Source of the DNA: Daldinia sp. FL1419
Lineage: Eukaryota; Ascomycota; Sordariomycetes; Xylariales; Hypoxylaceae
Assembly (NCBI GenBank): GCA_025201765.1
Contig: MU623350.1
Span: forward strand, 310,001 to 374,000
Length of the DNA stretch: 64,000 bases
Direction of reading: 5' to 3'
Both the position numbers and the translations under genes were made by a program. The notes under the pieces are model-generated. The model was not told where the DNA came from, did not search any database, and was given only the letters and a program-made list of their open reading frames with translations. Positions 23,247 to 36,105 of the stretch are shown here, piece by piece. How positions within the stretch are numbered: the first letter of the stretch is position 1; each line of letters opens with the position of its first letter.

Positions 23247-24508
23247 GTTGGAAACGGAGAGCGATTTATGGTACTATCGGATAAATTGACTTCGTAGATG
23301 GAATTATGCGCTGAGCATATGGCATAAGTCCCTGATAATGAAGCGATGGTTGATTTGGGAGTGATCTGGAAAACCGATGATCAGAAGATAGACGGTGGGT
23401 GGCGGAAGTTAGCGGGTGTTACTTGGTATTTATCATGCAACCAAACGGCGCCTGGAACTTTTTATTAGTTTGAATGGTCGTTGAGAAAAGGAGACAAATG
23501 ATTAATGGTTAGCTAGGTACATATGTAGACGGTAAGGTATGAAAGCTTGAGAAACAAAGTTTATAAAATTGGAAAGTGTATTCACAAGTAGAATGAAAGC
23601 GAAGACGTAAATAGAACCTGGTGAGTTGTGTTTACCACAGTTAGTTATTTCTTTATTACAAAGCTGCACGGTGTTTTGACAACGAAGGTGAGGTCACTAG
23701 GTCAACTAGGTCACTACTTGGCCACTTTGCTAACGAACTTTGTATTACAGCACATATTTGCGCCTACCTAGGTACCTGGTTGCCTAATATGCCGAGGGAA
23801 GCCACGAGCCAAAAGCCTATATGAAATAAGCAACCTTACAACACCCTAGGTAGCAGCCGCCCGAGGTCAACAGTTTGCCCCGCTAAAAAGCTTCGTGGTA
23901 ACCCTCCATTCGACAAGTAAGATGTAAACGGTCCGTGCGAGTGTACATAATATACCCTACCTACCTGCTTACATACCCACCTACCTGGTACGAGTGGAAA
24001 CTTAAGGCATACATAGTACCTACTTAACCATGAGGTAGGTAACGATGATGAAGGTTCCATTAATCTGTGATAGGTTTATCGTATATCGTACGAGTAACTT
24101 CCATGACCAGCAAGCCGCTGCGCCTTTTATTATAAATCTTAGGTATTTCTATTTATCATGTCACGCGAAGCAAGGAAGTAAGGGGAATAATTGGAGAGAA
24201 GTTTTACATTCAGTCTTCTATAGAAACTGATTTCATGCTGACTACCTTGACCTGGTAGAGGCGGCTCTCGGCTCTTCCTAATAGCAAGAACTTGAGCTCA
24301 TGTTGTTACATACAATAGCTTTCCCACTCATCTCATGGATAGCCGCCGGTAAAGTCAGATCCACGTCGCCTCCATCCTCTTGTACATCGTGATCTCTTCC
24401 TATTCATATGTCACATATCCCACGGTCTGGCCGATAGCGCCTTGAGGAATATGGAATCATAGCCATTAAGCCCAGGACGAGAGCACCGCGCCCGTCAAGG
24501 CTCGTCCA
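23247..24508. promoter_or_regulatory. pex5 upstream region with two CCGAGG sites
   Basis: There is no gene. CCGAGG occurs at 23792-23797 and 23861-23866, about 546 and 615 bases upstream of the pex5 start. CCGAGG/CCTCGG is the known core of the fatty-acid regulators FarA/FarB (Ctf1) that control peroxisomal genes in Aspergillus. Palindromic repeat elements lie at 23763-23780 and 23953-24040. Confidence 0.4.
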
Positions 24509-25495
24509 TTAGTATCGGTCCCGGTTTTGGTTTCGGCCTCGCTGTTGGAATCTGTCATTTCGAGGCGCCTGGCTTGAGGAGGCTGCGAAGTCGATGCGTA
24601 GAGTGCGCTCTCCCAGCTGATAACCCTGGAGCTTCTCAAGGGCATTGCGCGCGCTCTCGATATCCTTGAAATCGGCATGGGCGAAGCCGCGAGGCCAGCC
24701 GGTGTTGCGGTCCACAGCCACGCGCACATTGACAACGTTCTCCAGATCCCGGAAGATGTTGTTCAGATCAGCGTCAGAGGTCTCGTAGGGGATGTTACCA
24801 ATGTACAGCGAGGTCGTCGGCTCTGCCGGTCCCCTAGCCAAAGGTCGTGCAGTGTTGCCACTAATGGTCCTGGGCTGAACGAAAAGGCGACGACCCTGCC
24901 AGAATGAGTTGTTCGCCTCCTCGATAGCACGGGGCACAGACGCCTCGTCTGCGAAGCTGATGAAAGCGTAACTGGAAACCCATTAGTGAATTGATAATTA
25001 TAAGACGAGACTATAAAACCCATATATCCACATACCCTTTGCTAACACCTGTAGGATCGCGGGCGACCTGGAGCGAAGTAATTTCTCCGTACTTGCTAAA
25101 CGCCTCCCTCAGAAGGTCGTCGGTGATATCGTAGGGGAAGTTCCTGACGTAGATCTTGTTGGCAACCGTCTCTGCAGCCTGTTCTGCCGTAGAACCGGGT
25201 TGTCCGGCGGATTCAATAGCCTCTTCCACGGCAGCGCTCTCATTCTCGTCCAGGGCTACTCGCGCCGTTTGGGAGAAATAGCGAGCCAGAGGCATAACGG
25301 CAGCCGGCCGCACATTCGCCTTGCAAATCTGCATAGCAAAGGAGGCAACTTGCTGCCGCGGGGCAGCGGCGGCAATTGAAGAGCATGCAGCCCTGGCAGC
25401 TGCGCGACGAAGAGAATGCCTATTACATTTAACAATCAGTTTCGTCGATTTTTCAAAATCATTTTCAAAAACAGGAAGGGATTGGGGTCATACAT
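24509..25495 (-). CDS. Mitochondrial protein with two RRM RNA-binding domains; start codon split by an intron
   Basis: Proposed exons are 25494-25495 (only AT), 25036-25419 and 24509-24971, giving 282 residues; introns are 74 and 64 nt. The first intron begins GTATGA and ends AATAG, so that AT plus G makes the ATG of MHSLRRAAARAACSS, an arginine-rich, acid-free mitochondrial presequence ending near RYFSQTARV. RRM1 has RNP2 IYVRNF (90-95) and RNP1 KGYAFISF (128-135); RRM2 has LYIGNI (184-189) and RGFAHADF (223-230). The C-terminus is Q/R/N-rich (RFQQRGRNQNRDRY). It probably binds mitochondrial RNA; the target is unknown. If the first intron is not used, translation could start at the in-frame MQICK (residue 30), which also leaves a basic leader. 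Confidence 0.85.
25420..25493 (-). other. Intron inside the start codon of the mitochondrial RRM gene
   Basis: Minus-strand GTATGA...AATAG, 74 nt. AT lies at 25495-25494 and G at 25419. A TTAAAT/CTGATT stretch provides a possible branch point. There is no ATG in frame between the acceptor and codon 30. Confidence 0.6.
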
Positions 25496-26960
25496 TTTGA
25501 ATATAAATGGCTCGGAGAGAAGAAAAGTAAAACTTCTTTATGAACAATTTGGACGTAAAGTGCAAGGTGTAGGTAAAGATTTCAACCTATAAGTCGTCCT
25601 CCGAAATAAGTTTTTGAATTGTCGGAAGAAAAAATTTCGACTCCACTATGTGTACCTTATCTGCTTATCCGCGCAATTTGTGCCACCACCTTAATTTGAT
25701 TTTGGCTAGCTCCCACCAGATAGGTACCCCAGTACCGAACTACACTAGGTTCCATACAAACGCAAAAGGTACTAATATACCTACCTAGGTACCGATGTAC
25801 AATTACCCGAAGTTTTCCAAGGTTCTTACACAGATGCTGATTCACGATAAATACCTACTGTATACCTAGGTTACCTACCTAGGTACCTACCTATATAGTA
25901 CCTAGGTATAGATAGGAGATAGGTAGTCAAATAAGGATTTCAACGTCAAATAGAATATCGTAAATGCCCGGTTAGGTGGGTAGTCTGAATCAAACTCGAA
26001 CGTAGGTCCAAGCCTACATAGGTACCTCTTTGTAATGTTGATTCTAACTATCACAACTCAAACTTCTTGAGCGTGGGTCGTCAAAGGCTATTGTAACAAA
26101 TGGGCCTGTCTGTTCTAGAGAACATAGCCTATAAGCTGCCTGTTCACCATCGAGCTCGTTGGAATATCGACGCAGAATCTTATACTCCAGGCCGTACTAT
26201 ATCTTTTTGTCGTCCAAGCTACGGTCTATTTGACCTATGCTGTTTGGGTAGGTGATCCGAGTTTCAAAGGATTGTTACACGCCATTCTAACTCCCACCCA
26301 CATCCCCAGAGCCATAATTCTTTTTTATAAACCTCTCCTACTATTTCCCTCCGTTCCCGTCCCATAAATATCCTCGTAGCTATCACCACTCGTGAATTTA
26401 AACACCCCCAAACCATGACACAAAATAGGCCGAGCAACAGAACGGCGGGTATATATTTATATACACTCCAACAGGCTCAATGTGAGCAGCGGTGAAATCG
26501 GCAACGATACATCGAAAGCTGATACTCGGATCAGAACCGATTTGGCATCGATTTTTGTAAGCAAGCGGCTATCCGTTGCTTGACGATAAAAATTTGCACT
26601 TTTCCCCTTTTCCAAAGTTGAAAAAGTAGGGCTACTCCTCCGGAATAGAGATTTAGGAATCGCTAGCACCAATCCACACCTGAACGTCGTTGGTGAGTCT
26701 GAAGGGATCCAATAGCCGCCTATCTCGGTTCCACCAACGCCAAAATAGCAAAACTAGGCAGTAGCCTCATTCCGATATGATATCTGCTATACCAAGTTCA
26801 TCCGCGCCTCAAGTCCCAAGCTGCTCGTTGACAGTAAAGCAACCGTCTGCTTGTACGGGGTATCGATGAAAAAGCGCTGGAAGTTTCTAGTTTTGATGGC
26901 TGCCGCTCCCTAATAATATATGTTTACAACAATAAAAGGAAATATGAATGGTAGTTACGG
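25496..26960. other. Intergenic region RRM gene-bHLH gene
   Basis: I see no gene. The densest array of the dispersed palindrome in the window is at 25862-25911, with others near 25715-25795 and 26015-26025. An open frame at 26457-26672 on the minus strand has no recognisable content and probably lies in the 3' untranslated part of the bHLH gene. Confidence 0.5.
25862..25911. repeat. Dispersed AGGTACCT/CCTAGG palindromic element, densest copy
   Basis: About 50 bases made almost only of CCTAGG, TACCTACC and AGGTACCT units in both orientations. Confidence 0.75.
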
Positions 26961-28540
26961 CTATTGGAACCGTGTTTGGCGAGGATCTTGATGAGGATCC
27001 TGACGGTATCCATTAGTTGCTCTTTGAGAGTCATATTGAACGCCCGTCATAGAATCCGGGTTGCTAGGAACATTGTTGCTCAAGGCCCGTAAAGGCGGCA
27101 GCTCCGGACGGGGAGCGGCTCTGCCATACGGATCCTGACCGTACGGATCTGCGGACGGTTGCGACGCCATCGCGGTATTCGGCGGTCCTTGGCCTGGTGC
27201 CATCGGGATGCTTCCTCGAAGTTGCGCGTTCTCCATGCGCAGCCTATCGAGTTCGCGACGTAACATTTCCGCTTCTTGCATGGCGGTTTGATAATGGGTT
27301 GTAATACTCTTGAGAGCCTCGCTTTGTTTTTGATGCTCGGCAATAGCTAAATAGCAGTCAGTATGTGCGCCAATCTCTAGTTATAAAGTAACATACCCTT
27401 CGTTAGGATCTCCCATTTCGATGCTTTCGATCCTCGTTCCTGCGGCATTAACTCGCGAAGCTGGTCAAATAATTCCTTCATCTCTGTTCTCCGTTTCCGC
27501 TCCGCTAGTTTGTGACTCTGCCGAAGCTCAGGCGTCCGGCTATACGGCTGATTACCACTATGCGGGCTTGACTCCTCGCTGTGAAGATCCGAGAGATGCT
27601 TATGCTGAAGCGTATGGTGGTGAATGGTTTGGAAATCCGGGGCCATACCATCATCTAGCCGGCGCTGCCCAGGTGGCAATCGAGACTCTGTTGTAAATTG
27701 GCTACTGGCAATCGATTCCGAAATACTGCTTCTCCTGGAGTCGAAAAAGGTGTGGTTACCGACTGCAGATGGCATGCGCTGAATCTCCTCTTCCGGAAAC
27801 GCCCAAGCTTGACCTTTGGTCGGTTCCGCTGCTCTGGCTATCGTGCTTGTGGCGGGACCGGTGATGGCTGGTGCGGTTCTAGTTGCTTTTGGATGTTGGC
27901 TATCAGGTGTGCGCTCGACATTCGGCTGGTATCCATTGGATATCCTATGCACCGCTAGGTGCTCCATTCCTGCGCGTGAGTTACGTTGTTGTACCAAGCT
28001 GCCATGGAACGAGGTCGTCGACTGGTTCTGACTCGCATAGGGGGAGCCGCTCAACCTTAAATCACCAAATCCCTGGTTGATTCTACTATCAACACTCTCC
28101 CGTCGCGAATCTGGCCCGACACTTGCTGCACCTAATGACATGCCTGGAACAGAATCAAACGACTGTGGCCGGTCGAAGCGTCCACCGCCCGGTGTCGTCG
28201 GCGATACCATCGAAGCTACGCTCATGTTACCGGCAGGAGATATCATTGGCTGGGGGACCAGATTCGTGGTAGTCGGAGAAGGAGTCTTGTCATGAACAGA
28301 GTGGTATATATTGATGCCTATGCCCGAGGCTGCGGAAGTATCTATAGGGGTGAACGGCGGTTAGCAAAGTTATCACTTCAAAATCTAGCTAGAGGTATAA
28401 TATAGCCATTACATACGCTTGCTAGACGCATCCGTGCTTGAATAATACGCGGAATCGCGATTATCATCGGGAGCATTCAACACAGTAGCCAACCCAGCTG
28501 GGATTTTCTGCGACGGAGGTCGAGACGAATCTGTCGCCAT
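26961..28540 (-). CDS. bHLH transcription factor, E-box (H-E-R) class
   Basis: Three exons (28417-28540, 27397-28341, 26961-27346; introns 75 and 50 nt) give 484 residues. The basic region HKLAERKRR begins at residue 318 and has His318, Glu322 and Arg326 in the 5-9-13 positions that specify CACGTG-type E-boxes. Helix 1 (MKELFDQLRELMP), a short loop and helix 2 (KWEILTKAIAEHQKQSEAL) follow, and helix 2 runs into a coiled coil (LRRELDRLRMENAQLR) for dimerisation. The rest is disordered, rich in S, P, Q and G, including FDRPQSFDSVPGMSLG upstream of the DNA-binding domain and a proline-rich tail. I cannot name the orthologue; Esc1-like regulators are one possibility. The upstream side is an 11-kb region without genes, so its promoter may be long. 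Confidence 0.88.
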
Positions 28541-30644
28541 AATTGCAAAGTTTAATATGAGATCTATGAAGAGGGGGGGGAAGAAAGTTAAAAAAGACTA
28601 TCGAGGGGCTAAGCAGCAACTTTAATGAGAGGCCTAATCAGTGGTGATCATTAGGGCCACCTAGCGAAGACGTAAAGAGGTGTGGGTGCGGCGTCGCGGT
28701 ATAAGCTGGTGCTTTAAACTAAAGTCGCCCGAACTAAGTTAACAGACGGACGGGTAGAGACTTGGGACGCGGCAGCGCTGGACATCGGTTTACATTGGCG
28801 AACGGGGTTATATCAGCATTGACACTAAAATAACCAATGGCAATTAGGCGCAACTGATCCAAGTAAAGCTCGAGCTTCAAGCTTGGTTTTCTTTTGGTTC
28901 TGCGGTCCTTGGTATGAAAGAAGATTGAAAAAAGCAGAAAGCGAAAGGCGGGAAGTGGAAAAGAAGAAGCTAGCTAATAGTAGTAATAATAGAAGGGGGG
29001 GTTTTTTTTTAATAAAAAAAGGGAAAAGATAGTACTGGGTAGTAGGAGGTAATAGGTAGTTAGTAGTTAAGCAAAGTAATAGTAGTAGTAGCTAGGTATT
29101 GTTGTGGTAGTAGCAGTAAGTAGTAGGTTATGTATTGTAGTAAAGCCGACAAGGAAAAAAAAACCATGTAGAACGACAGGACGAGAATCGTCAGGAACGT
29201 GTCGTTGATCCTAGCACGCGCGAATACAGACAAGCACTACCACGAAACGACGATGCGCATTTAGAAACCAACTATTAGGTAGGTTGAGCTCGGACGTTAG
29301 GAGGAGAACAATAATAATGTTGTTGTAAAAAAGCGAAGAAGAGATCTCCGCAAGTTATGGATGAATGTCCAAGAGTAAAAAGAGAGGATAAAGGACCCCC
29401 CCAGTTCGAGTAATAGTACTATCTAGTTCCCGTCAGCACAAGGGCTCTTGTATGTCATGTACATACAAAATGTACACTACAAAGGCCGAGGTACATAAAA
29501 ATAAGTACTTTTCCCTCTCTCTTCAAATGCCAAGTGCAAGTGCACCTTAGTCGATATGTGTGCACTAGGTCTAAGTGGTACTAGGTTAGCTTGGTTAAGG
29601 TAGTGTAACGGGAGGTGGTTCCTCTTGAAGGAAAGGCACATAGGGACGGGAGGAGGAAAGCGCTTTTCTCAGAGAATTGAAAAGCCAACGCCAAAAAATG
29701 AAAATGGAGGATGGGAAAAAAAAAGAGGGCCCCCCCTTGCTGGGATCGAAGGAGGGAGGCCCTGCGCGTGTTGCTGTGGAGGAACCGCAAGAGAAATGGC
29801 AGGTCAAAAAAAAGAGCCGAGAGGATGGTCATTCCTATGTATTTCCTAATGCATACCTACCTCTTAGCACGCTACCTCCATGTAAAAAAAAAAAAAAAAA
29901 GTGTGTGCCCATCAGCCATGTATGTAGATGACCATGTAGATGTCCCGAAAATATACCTTATGTTAGTCGACCTATGTAAGCGTATATTCGATACGGGAAC
30001 CGGCAACGAGCAAAGCCACATGGATGTTATGGAGGTATCTTAGGTACTACTAAGGTACATATCCTACATACATATCTCAGATAAAAGGCACTTGATCTGA
30101 TAGATGTCGGATGTACGCTCGGTGCAGCGAGGCAAGGAGGTGCTATGTAAATTAGGTACATGTACCTACCAGACATCATGCACGAAGGTTTGTTCAATGC
30201 AGCTGTCCCCTCTGGCTAAGGATTTGTCGCATGGCTATTTCTAGGAAGATTGTTAGCGAAGGATACCCCGATAGACGGTATAGAGTACATGCTGTGCCAT
30301 AGACTTTACGCTAGCGTGTCACTAATGCGCCGCCCGTCGTTTCTTTTTCCTCGTGGCTAGCCATGTACCGGACACACGTGAGTGAAGTTGAGCAGGGATT
30401 ATTTATGCACATGTGCATGGGTGGTGGAGTACGACATGGGAGCGCCCCGTGGCCGAACTTGGAAGTGATTGAAGTTAACCGCATGTATTATGTACGCCAT
30501 CCCATATAGCACATCTATACCAATGCAGAAGTAGCAGAATACCTACCTACCTACATGTACTATGCAACACGGCTCGTAGAGGTACCAATAGGTATGTACG
30601 CTTGCGGCTTCCAAATAGAAGGACTGGCCAAACCTAATATAATA

Positions 30645-30680
30645 CATACCTAGGTGGGTAGGTAGGTACATATGTAATGA
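30645..30680. repeat. Dispersed TAGGTA/ACCTAGG element
   Basis: The copy reads TACCTAGG, then GGTAGGTAGGTA. Another CCTAGGTA follows at about 30691-30698. Confidence 0.7.
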
Positions 30681-31082
30681 CTTAGTGGTACCTAGGTATG
30701 CATTAGTAGGAATATCTGAAATACTTCCATCGACACACACTAGAGGAGAGTAGGGTATGTACTCAACCACCTACATGTAAAACGTCCGCAGGTATAGGTA
30801 TATGTGTATGTTAGTAGTGTATAGCGTAGCGTATACTACCTCCCACCCCCAACTAAAAATCGACGAAGAAAGGTTCCGGATTTGGTCTTGTATTGCTCCG
30901 ATCAACTTTGGATAGGATTGAGCGGGCAGCAAAAGTGCAAAAGTCCAGTTCTGTGCGCGAGCCACAAAATAAATCTTATTTTTATGACGCTTCTTCCTTT
31001 TTTTTTCTTGGAATCGGAAAAGCCGAGTCTCAAACGTCGAAATGTTCTTTCTTTCTTTTTTCTTTCTTTTTTCTTTTTTTTT

Positions 31083-31095
31083 GGGGGGGGGGGGG
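31083..31095 (+). repeat. Poly-G run
   Basis: There are 13 consecutive G after a TTTTCTTT-rich stretch (31040-31082). It makes an abrupt pyrimidine-to-purine switch. Confidence 0.9.
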
Positions 31096-31470
31096 ACTAA
31101 ACCAGAGACGCGAGGGGCGGGAGTTTGAGAAATGGTTTCTTAAAACAATACGCTTTTCCGTATATATTATCTATATACCACCCCCCGTCTTAACATACGA
31201 AGCAGCATGGTTATAAAAATCGAGGCGAACTGCCAAAAGTTTGGGTCTGTCGCCCGAGTCCAGGGAACTGGTGGTCTGTTTCTGGCCTGTGTAGTCAAGC
31301 TCGGGCAATCGGAGCGACCCTGAAAAATATAAGAGAAGAGAGACCCCAAGCAGCCCGAATCGACTCCCTGTTTACCCAAATGAATCCAAGGTAAAAGCAC
31401 GGGTATTCCTGTGGCTTGTGCAAGAGCCGTTTGTAGTCGAATACCGGATAACAGTCTGACTGTGTTGCTT

Positions 31471-31500
31471 GGTTGCTGGTTGCTGGTTGCTGGTTGCTGG
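31471..31500 (+). repeat. GGTTGCT tandem repeat, 4 copies
   Basis: Four perfect 7-bp copies plus two bases. Confidence 0.9.
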
Positions 31501-32344
31501 TAAGATAACATGGGTGTCCAATGTCGTACGCGGGAGACATTTTGTTAGGGTTTAATACACAAAGGACTTTTCAAAGAAAGGCATGGGGTATAGGTAGGTA
31601 TCACAATCCCAAAGCGTCGAATAGTTGGGATCAATACCTTTAACTTATCCGACTTGCCTCTTGATACCTAGGTATACATTGCTTACTCGTCAGAGTCATA
31701 CAACGACCGCAAGTATCGTGTTAATGAGTCAAAATAAACGAAATACCTTTATTCGGCCATTTCCCAACAGATTATATCCCAGCCGCCCCCTTTTAAAGCA
31801 GAAGGAGATGCTCGATACGTGGGAAATCAAAAGGAATGAGGCCCTATACTATTTGCAGCCTATTACGACTAAAGCGACCATAGGTAGCAACTAGGGATAA
31901 TACGAAGTGCGTATAGCACATACCTACTAGGTAGGTATATGGAAGTATGTCGGCATGTCCATATAGTCGTGCCTATTACCTACCTAGTTGAATAGGTACC
32001 TGGGCATGGACATGTGTAGGTAGGTCCATATGTATATTCAATGACCCAAGGTAGGTACCTCCTAAGCCAATCCGTATTTTAACGCCCACCAAAAAACATC
32101 TACTACGTAGATTGGTGAATCGAAATCATATATTAGCCTAGGATGCGAAAGCATCATGTCCGGCATGTATGGGTACGTTACTGTCGGTGTCCCTGAAAAG
32201 AAGTATGTCCCGAAATGCAGCTAACAATTTACATTACACCTAGTTACCTAACTACCTAACCTAGGTTAAAGACTTTATATACTATTGAAAGTTGACGTTC
32301 TCTATTTAACTGGCTGGTTGGTAAACTCGGTAGGATCCGCCGCA

Positions 32345-32347
<3 letters not shown>

Positions 32348-32385
<38 letters not shown>
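32348..32385 (+). repeat. 38-nt poly-A run
   Basis: This is an uninterrupted A tract, the longest homopolymer in the window. No flanking LINE or SINE-like sequence or target-site duplication is evident, so a retroposition tail is not claimed. Confidence 0.9.
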
Positions 32386-32388
<3 letters not shown>

Positions 32389-33859
32389 TTTACACGACAT
32401 GTATCGTTTACAACAGCCGCCCAGTTGGAACTTCTATTCATACGATCAAGTGCAAATACCAGGTTGCTTGCTTGGTTTGTACAGTTGGTTTTGGTCTGTC
32501 TGGTTACGATCCTCCCGCCGCCACGTGAGTTGTATCGACGAATACCCAAATCAACAGCTTGGCTTGTTCAGAGGCTAAGCCCAATACTGCGAGTGTTATG
32601 CAACGAATCCTATCAATTATGCGGGGTGCGTTCCCAGCGGATAGCTTTCCGACAGAGCTATCAAGACTCGTGGCTGATCATCTATGTAAGTCGTATGTAA
32701 GTCGCGGGGGGGTGCTCCATACATAGAACTTATACCAACCTACCTACATAATACATACAGATAGATCTCCATGCCGCCGCCCAGGTGTCTAGGTGCCCAG
32801 GCTGCCAGGTGTCTACCTTGGTAGGTACCCTCGCCGGTCGCAACGTAGGTATGTACTATACCTTAGATCAAGCTACGTAAGATACCTACCTATCTGACCA
32901 TGAACAAGACCATGAACAAGACAAGCTTCTCCGCCGCTTTGACTATTGACTCCCCCCTACTTACATGGTACTTTGTAAAGTTGTGGGGACATCAGCACTG
33001 CGTAGAGCAACAAATAGACTTCTTGCCGCCAATATAAGACGACGGAAATACCTAACGCAGCACGATCTTAACGACTAACTGGTGTCGGCATCCTACATGA
33101 CTCTAGCGAGGCGTAATTTTGTTTGCTAGTTATGTTTCGTCTCAAAGAGAGATACCAAGGCGCAAAAGGCGTCAAATATTTTCACTACTCGTACGTACAA
33201 TCAGCATACATCTTGACTAGTGTCTCGGGAATGCCAGCGCCATTTTCTTATTTCAATCTAAGCCGGGCCGACGTTCAACTAGTCCAAGCGTCTAGTCGTC
33301 GTCTTCGGCCATATTGTATGACCTATAGCCTCAGGGGCCGTGGTTTTTATTGAACCGCGTCATTCATTTTGTGTATGGATAGAACCAAAAAAAAATCAAA
33401 AAAAAAAATCAAGTCAATCTTAGTCAGATCGACATTATAAGGTCTCATTAACTATGAAGTCCTCATAGAGTACCATCATTCTCATCCCCGTATTTAACAA
33501 ATCATGGGGATCATATCTATTATATGTGTTACACCTCGCCTCCTCATATCCGAGATACGACATTATAGTTATCAATGTCCACCGGGACTGAGAAAGACGA
33601 AGGTAACCTAATAGCCAAAATTTCCCTCCGTGGGCGTTTCGCGTCTTTGGGATTAAGAAAGACCTGGACCTACCGCCGGATTTTGCCAAGGATGTGCAAC
33701 ACGCGTCGCACACAAACATACGGAGAGGACACACGCAATTTGGCTTGCCGCTTGTCATCGAGTCGGTGTGATGATGTTTATCATAACTCACTTCCGGTGT
33801 GCTGCGCGGGTTTTATTGTTTTGTTTTATTTTGGGGGTGGTGAAATATGTAGGTTTTTA

Positions 33860-33911
33860 TTTTTTTTACTTTTACTTTTATTTTTATTTTTATTTTTATT
33901 TTTATTTTTTT
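33860..33911 (+). repeat. (TTTTTA)n microsatellite
   Basis: The stretch is made of T-rich units, TTACTTTTAC followed by several TTTTTA copies. Confidence 0.85.
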
Positions 33912-34653
33912 AGTAAACAGACACAGTATCCCGGTCATCATTAGAGAAAGCATGAGTTATGCCTGTCTCGCGCAAAGGTTTGGGTGGGACGTTACCAACC
34001 TCACCCAGAGCCCCCCCTACAGTTGACGAATTGGATGTTTAGAAGCTCGTACGACTCGAGACAGCTTCGTACGTGTGATATATGCGTAGGTAGAGGGGGG
34101 GGGGAGGACGGAGGGATTTAGTAAGACATTCTTCTCCGCTTTATACAGTATAATGCAGGTTTGATGCAGTAGACGCAGCGTATGCAGTGTACAAATTAAG
34201 TACCGTCTACACACGTTCACTATGTAAGGTGTAGATTCGAACTAAAGGGTCGTTAGGTGTTTATTTATGTATGCAGGTAGATGACCACGTGGTTGACGGC
34301 GTTCCACATCGCTCAAGTCATCTACGGTACACGTATCCCATCATCTTCTCGTTCCCCGATCCCTCTCCCCGGACGCTAAGGTTAAACCCTCTATAGGGGA
34401 ACGGCAAAGATGGTCTTCGATCGCGATATAGAATTTGCGTTTCAATATCTAAAATAGAGACGGGGAACGATAATCTGGGGGCGAACGGCACTTCAAACAT
34501 AAACTGGCTTATGTGGTAGCCTACAGGACGTGCCGTCAACGTTGGACCAGTCTCGGACCAGTCAGAATTTTCCATGTAGGTATGAAGATTCGGTACCAAT
34601 TATAAGTAGGTCAAGGTTCTTGTGTGCCTGCAAGGCGGATAACGGTGATCGTG

Positions 34654-34686
34654 GCTACCACCCTGCTACCACCCTGCTACCACCCT
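34654..34686 (+). repeat. GCTACCACCCT tandem repeat, 3 copies
   Basis: Three perfect 11-bp copies. Confidence 0.9.
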
Positions 34687-36084
34687 ACCCATCCCTCCTA
34701 AAATTCCTCTCATGATGACCCCATTTGACCCCCCTTCAGGGCTCTCAGGGCTCTCAAGCTCGCAGAAACTGGCAGGCTTCCCCATCCCTTGCCCCCCCCA
34801 AACTTCGTGCGAGTGTGGGCGCGGCATGCGGCATGCCACGTTCCTCATACACTCAAGAGGAATTTTCCCTTAGCTAGCGTCCCCGCCATCCTCGATTCCC
34901 TGCCTAGCGCCAAGCTTGCCAGGTATCGCCCGCTAGTAGTAAGGCTAGGAATAGGCAGGGTTCTTCGGTGGTTCTCATCATTTCGGGAGTGAGATCCAAG
35001 TCCTGGCTCGGCCGTTCCCCGTCGTTTTTTGACCGAGCCATTATTCGATTAGCACTCAGATCTGATATTAAAGAGACAAACCTTATGCTGGCCCGTGGTC
35101 CAAGTCCTTACCAAGTTCTTTCCAATCCCTCAATTCTGCTCGATTCATATATTACATGCCTACCTACGCTAGGAAGCATGTACGAGAAGAGGAGGTATGT
35201 ACGTAGTAAGAAGCAGGGCTGTGGGCTACCTACCTACTTACTGTAGATAGCGAATGGTACTGAATTGCGCTGCTGTGCCTCCCAACAACTCCTACGACGT
35301 ATATTGAAGCTACGTAGGGTAAGTAAGTAGGTACCCGGCCGATTCCTCTCGGTCAGTAGGTCACATACCTAAAGAACGTGTGTAGTATAGTGTACCAGAT
35401 TCTATTGCTTACAGAATCTGCCTTGTGCTACCAAAGTACGTTACATACGGCACATATGGCATCCATGATTTTCGTGTGAGGTATGTACGAAGCCATATGC
35501 ACTCCACGCGCTACGCATATATAGGTAGGTAGGCTATTCACCCCCTTTCTGCTTACTATACTCGTAGTATGTAATAAAGTCTGCCAAGAATAATCCCAAG
35601 TTCTTCAGGACAGCCTCCGGTTGTTCAAGAGTCAGCAGCATTCACGGGCGTGATATACCATACCATAACTACCGAGATTTTAGACCAACTACCTGCAATG
35701 CACGTATGTTGAGTACTTACCTAGGTATGCGACAGACATAAAATAGGTGGGTTCCGGTAGTACTACGCGGGCAGTATCAACAATTTGCACGTTGTATTTT
35801 CAAACAGATTCATCTTTTTTAAGATGGTAACATCCAGCGGCTCGATATCAGCCAGGACTACATAGAGAAGGATAAATACCACATCCAACCAACGAGATTT
35901 CGTTGTCGATGTGACGACGGCTTCTGTAGCGTGAGAATGAAAGGGCTGTGCTAAACCCAATTACCTTAAATACATAGGTACCTATTATTTCAATAATATT
36001 TTTATTATTTTCACTTCTTACTCCTGCATGCCTGGCTGTTCGTGTGAAAGCTACGAACGTATTCGTCGAATGAACCAAATTATT

Positions 36085-36105
36085 GAACACGGAACACGGA
36101 ACACG
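36085..36105 (+). repeat. GAACACG tandem repeat, 3 copies
   Basis: Three perfect 7-bp copies. Confidence 0.9.

Noticed and set aside
31541..31551. TTAGGGTTTAA, resembling a telomere repeat or telomerase RNA template
   Set aside because: It has only one TTAGGG and does not continue as TTAGGGTTAG; no surrounding RNA features.
32348..32385. 38-A run as the tail of a retroposed element
   Set aside because: There is no coding or SINE-like sequence before it and no target-site duplication.
34225..34245. GATTCGAAC, resembling the B box of a tRNA on the minus strand
   Set aside because: The flanks cannot form a T-stem and no A box or cloverleaf could be drawn.
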